DNA of 20,797 nucleotides from Clostridiaceae bacterium (lineage in GTDB: Bacteria; Bacillota; Clostridia; Saccharofermentanales; UBA5734): NCBI GenBank assembly GCA_012519875.1, contig JAAYPL010000066.1, positions 1 to 20,797 on the forward strand. Direction: 5' to 3'. The notes beneath the pieces are model-generated. The model saw only the letters and a program-made list of their open reading frames with translations. It searched no databases and was not told where the DNA came from. The translations under genes were made by a program, and so were the position numbers. Of this stretch, positions 1 through 7,674 are shown piece after piece; the first letter of the stretch is position 1; every line of letters starts with the position of its first letter.

Positions 1-2604
1 GTCGCTTATTATTTGCCGGCCGGTAAGTTAGGCTGGCTGGGTGACATTCTCCATACCGTTGGCTTTGGCTTTCTTGGTGTTGGTGCTTTTGCGCTGCCGA
101 TTGTTTTTATCAGTATGACCGTCGATCATTTTTTGGAAAGACGGATCAAAAACAGCCGGAAGCGTTTTACCTACCTGTTGATTATCTTGATCGGTTCGGT
201 TGCGATCTTGCATATCGCTACCGTTGATCCATCCAGGTTTATCACGCTTACGGCTGGTGATACCGGTGCCCCCGAAGCCTTCGCGGCCATTCGCCTCTTG
301 TGGAACAGCGGCGTTGATCCTTCCCGGATTGCCGATCCTGCCGCCAGCGCCGATCCGCTGACCGGGGGCCTGCTGGGTGGTGGGCTGGCCTTTGCGCTTA
401 CGGCTATTGCCGGAAAGGTCGGGGCGCTGATTCTATTGGGAGCACTCCTTGCTTCACAGCTGGTCTTGTTTTTGAATGTATCCTTGTCAAAAGCCATTGG
501 CCGAACAGCCGAAGCAATCAATAAAACCCGCAAGCGCGTCGATGATGCGGTTCGGAGCAGTGTTGCCAATATCCGTCAAACGCAGATTGAGGAAGAGCAA
601 ATTGCCGGAAACTATGACATTGATCTGGAAAAACAAAAGCAAAAAGATCAGCAGACGGAACCTGTTCAATCTTTGCCGGAATCAGAAGCGAAAAAGAAAC
701 CGTCTTTCCTTCAATCTTTAAAACGGCTTTGGCATGTCAATGATCTGCCGGTAATAACACCTGAAGAATTAGCGGTGCCGGACTTTTTGCAACCTGAAGG
801 ACAAACCGAAGTCCCGGCACAACCGGCAGCGTCTGCCGATATCTCACCTCAAACTTCACCTTACGATCTGAGAATCAACGCAACGCCGGATCTGCCGGCC
901 TCTCCGGGTGTGTCCGGAGCAACGCCCGAATTCCATGCTGACGCGCCGGTTCTACCGGCCGGTATCCGACGTGTTCCGTCGACACAAGATTTTTCCGGCA
1001 AGCCGACCATCGGTTCAGAAGCAAGTTCCACGGTGGAGAACGGACGGGCTCATTGGCAAGACAGAGCCGATCCGGCAGGGAGCGGCGTGGATTTCATCAA
1101 GCCGCGCAGCCGGGCAGGTGACCAGCTTGCCATTCAACTGCCCTACGAAAAACCGCCGATCCATTTGCTCCGCAAAGATACGGATGCGGCGGCCCGAACT
1201 GCCAATACTCCTGCCATCCAGGCCTTGGGAAGAAAACTTGAGCATACATTGGACAGCTTTGGCATTCAAGCCACGGTCATACGAGTAACGACCGGTCCGA
1301 CCATCACTCGTTTTGAGCTGAGCCCCGGTCCCGGTGTCAAGGTAAGCCGTATAGTCAGTCTATCGGATGATATCGCGCTCAACTTGGCGGCGATGGGCGT
1401 CCGTATTGAGGCTCCGATCCCCGGAAAATCGGCCATCGGCATTGAAATTCCCAACAAAGAGACCACGCCGGTCTTGCTGCGCGGTCTATTGGAGTCCACG
1501 GAGTTTACCCAAAGTCAATCGCCGTTAATGGCTGCTTTGGGACGCGATGTCCAAGGCAGTCCTATTCTTTGCGATCTGGCGAAAATGCCCCACTTGTTGA
1601 TCGCCGGCGCCACCGGTTCAGGTAAATCCGTCTGCATCAACTCAATTCTGATGAGCATTTTATATCGCTCCAGTCCCGATGACGTCAGAATGATGATGAT
1701 TGATCCCAAGGTCGTTGAACTGAGTGTTTACAACGGCATCCCTCATCTGCTTGCTCCAGTGGTGACCGATCCCAAAAAGGCTGCCAACGCGTTGAATTGG
1801 GCGGTCAGTGAAATGGTTCGGCGCTACGGCTTGTTTGCTGATAAATCCGTACGAGATATCAACTCTTACAATTCCTCGGCAACCGTCGCCCTTGCCCGGG
1901 GTGATGACGATTATGAAAAGCTGCCGCTCATTCTTTTTGTTATCGACGAGCTATCGGACTTAATGGCGACGACACCAACCGAAGTCGAGGATGCTATAGC
2001 CCGGCTGACGGCGATGGCAAGAGCCGCCGGCATCCATCTGATCATTGCCACCCAGCGTCCATCCGTCGATGTCATAACCGGTGTGATTAAGGCAAACATC
2101 CCCTCTCGCATCGCCTTTGCCGTCGCATCACAAGTGGATTCCCGTACTATTCTGGATATGGGAGGCGCAGAGAAACTGCTTGGCAAAGGCGATCTCCTTT
2201 ATTATCCTCAAAGCCTGGCTAAACCTTTACGTGGTCAAGGGGCTTTTGTAACCGATGCCGAAGTGGAGCGGGTACTGACCTGGCTTAAATCTCATCATGT
2301 TGCGGATTACAATCAGGAAGTCACGGATACGATCATGACGGCGACCGCCAATGGCAGCCATGAGCGCGATCAAGACGATGAAGACGAATTGATTCCGCAG
2401 GCGCTGGATGTTGTCGTGGAGACCGGCTATGCATCGGTTTCGCTTCTGCAACGGCGATTGAAACTGGGTTATCCCCGCGCAGCCAGATTAATTGATGCTT
2501 TGCATGATAAAGGCTTTGTCGGCCCTTTTGACGGCAGCAAACCACGAAAGGTCTTGATTACTCAGGATCAGTATCTGGAGCTTAAGGCCAGGGGAGACGG
2601 TTGA
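1..2604 (+). CDS. ftsK: FtsK/SpoIIIE family DNA translocase (5' partial)
   Basis: ATP-driven, membrane-anchored double-stranded DNA pump that moves chromosomal DNA through the division or sporulation septum. The reading frame is open from base 1, so the true start lies upstream; the TTG at 13 is only an internal codon. Residue numbers count from base 1. Hydrophobic segments at about 16-39, 54-72 and 120-160 form the membrane domain, followed by a charged and then Pro/Ala/Ser-rich linker (about 185-390). The motor carries Walker A GATGSGKS at residues 536-543 (bases 1606-1629) and Walker B ending in D649-E650 within LILFVIDELSDLM. A C-terminal winged-helix gamma domain (about 800-860, LLQRRLKLGYPRAARLID) matches the part of the family that reads oriented DNA signals. 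The sequence alone does not separate a vegetative FtsK from a sporulation SpoIIIE. The gene heads the run towards folD. Confidence 0.95.
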   Translation, partial: VAYYLPAGKLGWLGDILHTVGFGFLGVGAFALPIVFISMTVDHFLERRIKNSRKRFTYLLIILIGSVAILHIATVDPSRFITLTAGDTGAPEAFAAIRLLWNSGVDPSRIADPAASADPLTGGLLGGGLAFALTAIAGKVGALILLGALLASQLVLFLNVSLSKAIGRTAEAINKTRKRVDDAVRSSVANIRQTQIEEEQIAGNYDIDLEKQKQKDQQTEPVQSLPESEAKKKPSFLQSLKRLWHVNDLPVITPEELAVPDFLQPEGQTEVPAQPAASADISPQTSPYDLRINATPDLPASPGVSGATPEFHADAPVLPAGIRRVPSTQDFSGKPTIGSEASSTVENGRAHWQDRADPAGSGVDFIKPRSRAGDQLAIQLPYEKPPIHLLRKDTDAAARTANTPAIQALGRKLEHTLDSFGIQATVIRVTTGPTITRFELSPGPGVKVSRIVSLSDDIALNLAAMGVRIEAPIPGKSAIGIEIPNKETTPVLLRGLLESTEFTQSQSPLMAALGRDVQGSPILCDLAKMPHLLIAGATGSGKSVCINSILMSILYRSSPDDVRMMMIDPKVVELSVYNGIPHLLAPVVTDPKKAANALNWAVSEMVRRYGLFADKSVRDINSYNSSATVALARGDDDYEKLPLILFVIDELSDLMATTPTEVEDAIARLTAMARAAGIHLIIATQRPSVDVITGVIKANIPSRIAFAVASQVDSRTILDMGGAEKLLGKGDLLYYPQSLAKPLRGQGAFVTDAEVERVLTWLKSHHVADYNQEVTDTIMTATANGSHERDQDDEDELIPQALDVVVETGYASVSLLQRRLKLGYPRAARLIDALHDKGFVGPFDGSKPRKVLITQDQYLELKARGDG

Positions 2605-2606
2605 AG

Positions 2607-2657
2607 ATGGCGCACCTGTCAATGTCGCGGGAAGCTGAAGAAGGAGGAGATCAATAA
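2607..2657 (+). other. Possible 16-codon leader ORF before folD
   Basis: A small open frame, ATG at 2607 to TAA at 2655-2657, fills almost the whole ftsK-folD gap (peptide begins MAHLSMSR). A GGGGA element at 2591-2595 lies about 11 bases upstream of its ATG. The frame runs through the folD ribosome binding site (AAGGAGGAG, 2641-2649) and stops two bases before the folD ATG, a layout that would allow translational coupling. There is no independent evidence that it is translated, and a frame this short can occur by chance. Confidence 0.2.
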
Positions 2658-2659
2658 AT

Positions 2660-3517
2660 ATGGCAATCATCATGCGCGGCAAAGAATTGGCGGCCCAGAT
2701 TCGAGCTGATCTGGCTGAGGAAATCACCGCCATAAAAAGGAAAAACCACAAAATGCCCGGACTGGCGGTTATCCAAGTGGGTCAGGATCCGGCTTCCACC
2801 ATTTATGTCAATAATAAAAAAAAGGCTTGCGAAGAGATCGGCATTCAGTCCTATGGTTACAATCTCCCGGCCGAAATCAGCGACCAGGAATTGAAGCAGC
2901 TGATTGAAACTCTAAATCATGATTCCCGGGTTCACGGCATCCTTTGTCAACTGCCTTTACCCGGCCACCGTGATGAAGCACGATTTATTCAGGCCATTTT
3001 ACCTCAAAAAGATGTTGACGGGTTGCATCCGTTAAATGCCGGACTGCTTCTGCAAGGGCGTGATTGCCTGTGCAGCTGCACGCCGGCCGGTATTCTTGCC
3101 ATGATCAAGGCTTACGACCTTCCCCTTGCCGGCAAACATTGCGTGGTTATCGGCCGGTCCAATATGGTCGGCAAACCGGTTGCCCAAATGTTGCTCAAAG
3201 AAAATTCCACGGTTACAATGGCCCATTCCAAAACACTGGAATTACCCGCATTATGTCGCCAAGCGGATATTCTTGTTGCGGCGATCGGCCGTCCGCAATT
3301 CATTACCGCTGGTTTTATCCGTCCGGGAGCCGTGGTCATTGATGTCGGCATCAACCGCAATGCCGGCGGCAAAATAGTTGGTGACGTTGATTATGATCAA
3401 GTGCTGCCGCTTGTTTCGGCCATCACTCCTGTTCCGAACGGTGTGGGTCCGATGACAATTGCCATGTTAATGGCCAATACCCTTACGGCCTTTAAAAGAC
3501 AGGAGAACATCAGCTAA
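2660..3517 (+). CDS. folD: Bifunctional methylenetetrahydrofolate dehydrogenase / methenyltetrahydrofolate cyclohydrolase FolD
   Basis: Cytoplasmic enzyme that oxidises 5,10-methylene-THF with NADP+ and hydrolyses the product to 10-formyl-THF, feeding purine and formyl-Met-tRNA synthesis. The 285-residue length is normal for the family. Visible signatures: Y49-x3-K53 in IYVNNKKKACEEIG, with K53 at the family's catalytic lysine position; the substrate-site QLPLP in GILCQLPLPGH; DVDGLHPLNAG; the nucleotide-binding GRSNMVGKPVA; and the C-terminal PNGVGPMT, a variant of PGGVGPMT. The ATG at 2660 is preceded by a strong AAGGAGGAG at 2641-2649. Two bases separate its stop from rmuC, so the two are probably co-transcribed. 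A run of eight A residues at 2816-2823 falls inside the catalytic-lysine region, but the frame is intact. Confidence 0.97.
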   Translation: MAIIMRGKELAAQIRADLAEEITAIKRKNHKMPGLAVIQVGQDPASTIYVNNKKKACEEIGIQSYGYNLPAEISDQELKQLIETLNHDSRVHGILCQLPLPGHRDEARFIQAILPQKDVDGLHPLNAGLLLQGRDCLCSCTPAGILAMIKAYDLPLAGKHCVVIGRSNMVGKPVAQMLLKENSTVTMAHSKTLELPALCRQADILVAAIGRPQFITAGFIRPGAVVIDVGINRNAGGKIVGDVDYDQVLPLVSAITPVPNGVGPMTIAMLMANTLTAFKRQENIS

Positions 3518-3519
3518 GT

Positions 3520-4719
3520 ATGTCGGGGCCTGTTGTGTCTCAGGAAGTAATATTGAATCATTTTCCCGTTTCCGATCAGGCTCTTCTGATTGCCGGCATA
3601 TTGCTGATCGGTATCGTGATCGTTCTGCTGCTTGTTGTTTTTCGTCTGCAACGTCATCTGCGGAACATGCGGCAGTCGGATCGTTTCCTCAGGGAGGATT
3701 TCGGTCGCTTGAGCCAGGATCTGACTCGTCAGCTGGATTCGTTGCAGAACAATCTGGCCGGACGTGTCGCCGAGACCGCCCGGGATCAACGTGAGATCAA
3801 TGCCCTTTTTCTCGGACAATTGCAGCAATACGGGCAGGGCAGCGGACAACAATTGGAAAACGTTCGCCAACAGGTCTCGGAAAGTCTGGGCAAGGTGACA
3901 GGCAGCTTGCAGGAAATGCAGGTTGTGACGGCGGAGGTTCGCTCGTTAAAGCAGATCCTTGGCAATGTGCGTACACGAGGCATTATTGGTGAATTACAGC
4001 TGGAAAGGCTATTGGAAGAAGTGCTGGCGCCGGGACAATTTGAGAAAAATGTCCGGATCCGCAAAGAAAAACAGGAAGCCGTTGAATTTGCGGTGCGCAT
4101 ACCGGGTTCTGAAAGCGGGGATTCGATTTTACTGCCGATTGATGCTAAATTCCCCTTGGATTATCTGTCACGATTGCTGGCCGCACAGGATGCCGGCGAT
4201 GCCGAGGCTTGTGATGTTTTTCGTCGGGAGTTGAAAACGCGCATTCGGCAGGAAGCCAGAAAAATCGCCGGCCTATACATAGCGCCGCCTCAGACGACCG
4301 ACTTTGCTATTCTTTATCTTCCAACCGAAAGTCTGTTCGCCGAGGTCGTCCGTGAATCGGATATGATCGCTGATCTGTATCGGGATTATCGCATCGTAGT
4401 TGCCGGCCCCTCGTCTATGACGGCGATGTTGGCCGGCTTGCAGGCAACCTTTCGCTTGCAGGCCATGGAGCAAAAATCGCTTTTGATTGCCCAAATTCTC
4501 GGTGAAGTGCAACGGGATTTCGGTTATTATGAAGAGAGCCTTGAACGTGTTCGCAACCGGTTGTTGCGGGCATTAAATGAGATGGATGATCATGCTCGTA
4601 AAGCCGGCAAGGTGCGCCGACGGTTGGACGCCCTTGACCTTTTTGATACCGATGATTGGCCGGAGGAACAAAGGGGTGAGATGAAAGATAATGAAGATGA
4701 ACAAGATCCGATCAGCTGA
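3520..4719 (+). CDS. rmuC: DNA recombination protein RmuC homologue
   Basis: Member of the RmuC family, membrane-tethered proteins with a predicted nuclease-like fold. In E. coli loss of RmuC raises inversion at short inverted repeats. The 399-residue product begins with a short exposed stretch and one strong transmembrane helix (about 21-44, ALLIAGILLIGIVIVLLLVV). A Gln-rich predicted coiled coil follows (about 45-140). The conserved RmuC core includes RTRGIIGELQLERLLEEVL, LLPIDAKFPLDYLSRLL, ILYLPTESLFAEVV and VAGPSSMTAMLAGLQ. The C-terminus is acidic. It starts two bases after folD, with AGGAGAA at 3501-3507 as ribosome binding site, and its end overlaps the start of cinA. The biochemical activity of the family is not firmly settled. 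Confidence 0.92.
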   Translation: MSGPVVSQEVILNHFPVSDQALLIAGILLIGIVIVLLLVVFRLQRHLRNMRQSDRFLREDFGRLSQDLTRQLDSLQNNLAGRVAETARDQREINALFLGQLQQYGQGSGQQLENVRQQVSESLGKVTGSLQEMQVVTAEVRSLKQILGNVRTRGIIGELQLERLLEEVLAPGQFEKNVRIRKEKQEAVEFAVRIPGSESGDSILLPIDAKFPLDYLSRLLAAQDAGDAEACDVFRRELKTRIRQEARKIAGLYIAPPQTTDFAILYLPTESLFAEVVRESDMIADLYRDYRIVVAGPSSMTAMLAGLQATFRLQAMEQKSLLIAQILGEVQRDFGYYEESLERVRNRLLRALNEMDDHARKAGKVRRRLDALDLFDTDDWPEEQRGEMKDNEDEQDPIS

Positions 4720-5959
4720 GATCATTTGTGTCGGAACTGAGCTTTTGCTCGGTCAGATCATCAATACCAATGCAGCCTGGCTGGCTCGTGAGCTCAGTCT
4801 TTTAGGCATTTATTCCTATTATCAGACCGTGGTGGGCGACAATGCCGAGCGATTGACCGATATGTTAAAAACAGCAACGGGGCGATCCGATTTGATTATT
4901 CTCACCGGCGGGCTGGGACCGACGCAGGATGACTTGACGATGGCAACGGTCGCGGCTTTTGCCGGTCGTCCCATGTTGCTGCATCAAGAAAGCCAGGAGG
5001 CAATAGCCGCTCGCTTTCAACTCATGCATCAGCGTCATGTCCCCAGCAACAACTGGAAGCAAGCCATGATGCCGGAAGGTGCGCTTGTGCTTCCCAATAA
5101 AAACGGTACGGCTCCGGGGGCGATGTTGACGATTCCCACCTCTGATAATAGAGCCGTTACCTTGGTTATGCTGCCTGGTCCTCCTTCTGAAATGCAACCC
5201 ATGTTTAGTGAGTCGGTCAGACCGCAGCTGGTAAAATGTACCACCACCCGACTTAAGCATTGTTTTGTTCGCATGATCGGAATCGGGGAGTCCGCTGCCG
5301 AAAGTCGCTTGCTTGATTTGATCAGCAGCCAAACCAATCCGACCGTGGCACCTTATGCCGCGGAAGGGGAAGTGATGTTCCGTGTGACACAATCCCTTGG
5401 CCAAGATGAGAAGAATAATGATAAGACCGCTGCGGTTATCAGTGAAATCCAAAAACGTTTGGGCGATCATATCTATGAAATCGGGACACGATCATTACCG
5501 GAAGTGGTCAAGGACTTGCTGACGGAACGAGGTTTAACGGTAAGTTTTGCCGAGTCCTGCACAGGTGGGATGATCTCCGCCGCATTGACCGATATTCCCG
5601 GGGCATCGACCTCCTTTACCGGTTGTATGGTTGCTTATGATAAGCAGGTTAAAATCCAACAACTCCATGTACCCGAAACCGTTATTCAGGACCACGGAGA
5701 AGTCAGCGAGGCCTGCGCACGAGCTATGGCAACAGGATGTCGTGACGTATTTAACACCACTTATTCTCTGGCGGTGACCGGTTTGGCCGGATCGAGCGGA
5801 GGTTCTGCGGAAAAACCGGTCGGATTGATCTGGCTGGCTGTGGCCGGACCCAAGGAGGTTGTGACACGCCAACTGCAATTAACCGGATCCCGGAGTCGCA
5901 TCCGGCGGGTTACGGTTTTACAAGCGCTGGATTTCCTACGGCGCCAGGTTCTGACATGA
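4691..5959 (+). CDS. cinA: CinA-like protein: MoaB/Mog-like N-terminal domain plus nicotinamide-nucleotide amidase domain
   Basis: Two-domain CinA. The N-terminal part (about 1-170) has the molybdopterin-binding-like fold signatures GTELLLGQI-NTNA, TGGLGPTQDDLT and LPGPPSEMQPMF. The C-terminal part (about 265-420) is the PncC-type amidase that deamidates NMN in pyridine-nucleotide recycling, with FAESCTGG, VAYDKQVK (retaining the Tyr and second Lys of the usual YxNxxK region) and KPVGLIW. The family's usual GxAGPxGG loop reads GLAGSSGG here. Length, 422 residues, is normal. The start is either ATG 4691 or ATG 4697, both inside the end of rmuC; AAAGGGGTGAG at 4670-4680 is the nearest ribosome binding site. 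Its stop overlaps the murJ start (ATGA). In many Firmicutes cinA lies directly before recA; here murJ separates them. Confidence 0.94.
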   Translation: MKMNKIRSAEIICVGTELLLGQIINTNAAWLARELSLLGIYSYYQTVVGDNAERLTDMLKTATGRSDLIILTGGLGPTQDDLTMATVAAFAGRPMLLHQESQEAIAARFQLMHQRHVPSNNWKQAMMPEGALVLPNKNGTAPGAMLTIPTSDNRAVTLVMLPGPPSEMQPMFSESVRPQLVKCTTTRLKHCFVRMIGIGESAAESRLLDLISSQTNPTVAPYAAEGEVMFRVTQSLGQDEKNNDKTAAVISEIQKRLGDHIYEIGTRSLPEVVKDLLTERGLTVSFAESCTGGMISAALTDIPGASTSFTGCMVAYDKQVKIQQLHVPETVIQDHGEVSEACARAMATGCRDVFNTTYSLAVTGLAGSSGGSAEKPVGLIWLAVAGPKEVVTRQLQLTGSRSRIRRVTVLQALDFLRRQVLT

Positions 5960-7569
5960 GCGGCGCGGGGAAACCGGAAATCAATCCGGATAGAAAAAAA
6001 AGCAACATGTCTTTGGCAACCGTGTTGATGATGATCGGTCTTTTGCTGAGCAAGTTAACCGGTCAGCTGCGCGAAATTTTAGTGGTTCCGGTTTTTGGTG
6101 GAAACACGGGGTTGTCGGATGCGTTTTTCCTTGGATTCCAGATCCCGGATCTTTTTTATCAGTTGCTGGTTGGTGGAGCAATTCAAGCTGCCATTACACC
6201 AACGCTGGCTGCGGCTGTTGAAAAAAGGAAAGAGAAGGACGGGTGGCGCGGCGTCAGTATTTTTATTAACCTAACCGCTGTTGCGGTCTTATTGGCGGTT
6301 TTGATCGGCGAGCTGCTGTCACCGGTTTTGATCCCGCTCTACAATTCAAATAAAAGTCCGGCTGTGCTTGATCTAGCTGTCCAGGTTTCCCGTGCTCTTT
6401 TTCCACAGGTCTTTTTCATGATGCTGGCCGCCCTGTGCATCGGTGTCCTGAATGCCTACAAACGGTTCCGAGCCACGGCCTTCGGCCCGGCATTCTACAA
6501 CATTTGTGTTATTCTGGCGATGCTCCTTTTGGGGCAGGCGACGGCTTCGGGGCCGGTTCGCGTGGCTGCAGGCGTGCTCTTGGCATCCTGTGCCTATTTT
6601 GTGCTGCAATTTTATCTTGCCCGTCGTGAATTCCAAAATTATTCCTTGTCCTTTGATTACCGTGATCAGGATTTCCGCCAACTGCTGAAACTGGCTGTCC
6701 CGACCCTGATTTCCAGCTCGATTATCCAGGTTAATATGATCATTTTGACGGGATTTGCATCGGGAAGCGGTGCTGTCACGGCGCTGCGCAATGCCTCGAC
6801 AACATGGCAACTGCCTTATGGGATCTTTGCGGTGGCGATCGGTAATGTCATGCTGCCGTCCCTCGCCGGACTTCACGCGGTAGGGGATCACCGTGGCAGC
6901 CGCAGACTGCTGACCCGGAGCCTGCGCAGCGCTCTGTTCATGATTGTCCCGTCAGCCGCTTTGTTTTTCGCCATGCGTCAAGACGTGATCCGGGCGATTT
7001 TCCAATGGAGCGCCGACTATCGGGAGGAAATGATTGCTTCCGCTGCCGGTATTCTTGGTTGGTATTGCGCGGCCATGGTTGGCCAGACCATTGTTTTTAT
7101 CATTAATCAGGCTTTCTATGCCCGGCGCATAACAAAGATCACGCTGATCAACGGCTTGCTTACGCTTGTTTTAAACAGTCTGCTTTGCCTCCTGTTCAAT
7201 TATTTGGATCCTGGAAATCTGGCCAATTTATCCCTTTCTTATACGATCACTTCCGTTATCAGTGTTGTTTTCATGTCCGTCTTGTATTCCAGGGGTTTAC
7301 CGGCGGCGGCTCCTCGGCGATTGTGGCCGTTTGCCGTTCGCTTGGTAATTTGTGCGGCGGCCTTGTTGACGGTTGTCATGCTGCTGGGAATCGTGCCCTT
7401 TAACCCGGCAGGTAAAATCATGCAGTTGATTTGGCTTTTGTTGCGCAGCATAGTCGGTTTCGTAACATTTATGCTGGTCGCCAATTGGTTGAAAATAGCG
7501 GAAGTGGAACAAATAAAGGTAAAGACTCGCAACTTGGTCAAGAAAGTTGTCGGAAAACATAAAAATTGA
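5956..7569 (+). CDS. murJ: Lipid II flippase MurJ (MviN family)
   Basis: Polytopic membrane protein of the MOP superfamily that flips the peptidoglycan precursor lipid II to the outer face of the membrane. The 537-residue product has about 14 hydrophobic segments and typical N-terminal MurJ features: SKLTGQLREILVVPVFG, then DAFFLGFQIPDLFYQLLVGGA and a charged loop near residue 90. Other MviN-like stretches include ALFPQVFFMMLAALCIGVLNAYKRF (split: ALFPQVFFMMLAAL, CIGVLNAYKRF) and LPYGIFAVAIGNVMLPSLAG. The ATG at 5956 overlaps the cinA stop; an in-frame ATG at 6007 (residue 18) is an alternative start closer to the first helix. The C-terminus is short and basic. No terminator is visible between murJ and the recA promoter. 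Confidence 0.95.
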   Translation: MSGAGKPEINPDRKKSNMSLATVLMMIGLLLSKLTGQLREILVVPVFGGNTGLSDAFFLGFQIPDLFYQLLVGGAIQAAITPTLAAAVEKRKEKDGWRGVSIFINLTAVAVLLAVLIGELLSPVLIPLYNSNKSPAVLDLAVQVSRALFPQVFFMMLAALCIGVLNAYKRFRATAFGPAFYNICVILAMLLLGQATASGPVRVAAGVLLASCAYFVLQFYLARREFQNYSLSFDYRDQDFRQLLKLAVPTLISSSIIQVNMIILTGFASGSGAVTALRNASTTWQLPYGIFAVAIGNVMLPSLAGLHAVGDHRGSRRLLTRSLRSALFMIVPSAALFFAMRQDVIRAIFQWSADYREEMIASAAGILGWYCAAMVGQTIVFIINQAFYARRITKITLINGLLTLVLNSLLCLLFNYLDPGNLANLSLSYTITSVISVVFMSVLYSRGLPAAAPRRLWPFAVRLVICAAALLTVVMLLGIVPFNPAGKIMQLIWLLLRSIVGFVTFMLVANWLKIAEVEQIKVKTRNLVKKVVGKHKN

Positions 7570-7602
7570 TCGACCTTGTCGTTGGATTTCGGGGCATGAC
7601 GG

Positions 7603-7631
7603 TTGACTTGTTGATATGCTGAATCTATAAT
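7603..7631 (+). promoter_or_regulatory. Promoter of recA (sigma-A/sigma-70 type)
   Basis: TTGACT at 7603-7608 and a perfect TATAAT at 7626-7631 are separated by exactly 17 bases. The expected transcription start is near 7638-7639, about 36 bases before the recA ATG. This is the best-formed promoter in the window and separates recA from the upstream ftsK-murJ run. Confidence 0.85.
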
Positions 7632-7642
7632 AAGCAGAGACC

Positions 7643-7656
7643 AGAACGATTGTTCT
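7643..7656 (+). promoter_or_regulatory. LexA (SOS) box of recA
   Basis: AGAACGATTGTTCT is a perfect palindromic pair of arms, AGAAC-N4-GTTCT. It matches the core of the Bacillus-type LexA/DinR operator (CGAAC-N4-GTTCG type). It lies just downstream of the predicted transcription start (about +5 to +18), where bound LexA would block initiation or escape. This supports DNA-damage induction of recA and probably recX. Confidence 0.85.
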
Positions 7657-7674
7657 ATTTTGTGGAGGTATACT

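Noticed and set aside
2816..2823. Run of eight A residues in folD as a programmed frameshift site
   Set aside because: The folD frame is intact and full length on both sides, and no downstream alternative frame or stimulatory structure is evident.
4865..5470. 201-codon open frame on the minus strand inside cinA
   Set aside because: Complementary shadow of cinA, rich in His/Arg/Gln with no family resemblance.
6373..6891. 172-codon open frame on the minus strand inside murJ
   Set aside because: Complement of a membrane protein gene, giving a His/Gln/Arg-rich product with no domain; treated as a shadow.
7660..7674. Upstream TTG start for recA
   Set aside because: It precedes and contains the GGAGG ribosome binding site, overlaps the region next to the LexA box, and adds residues absent from RecA proteins.
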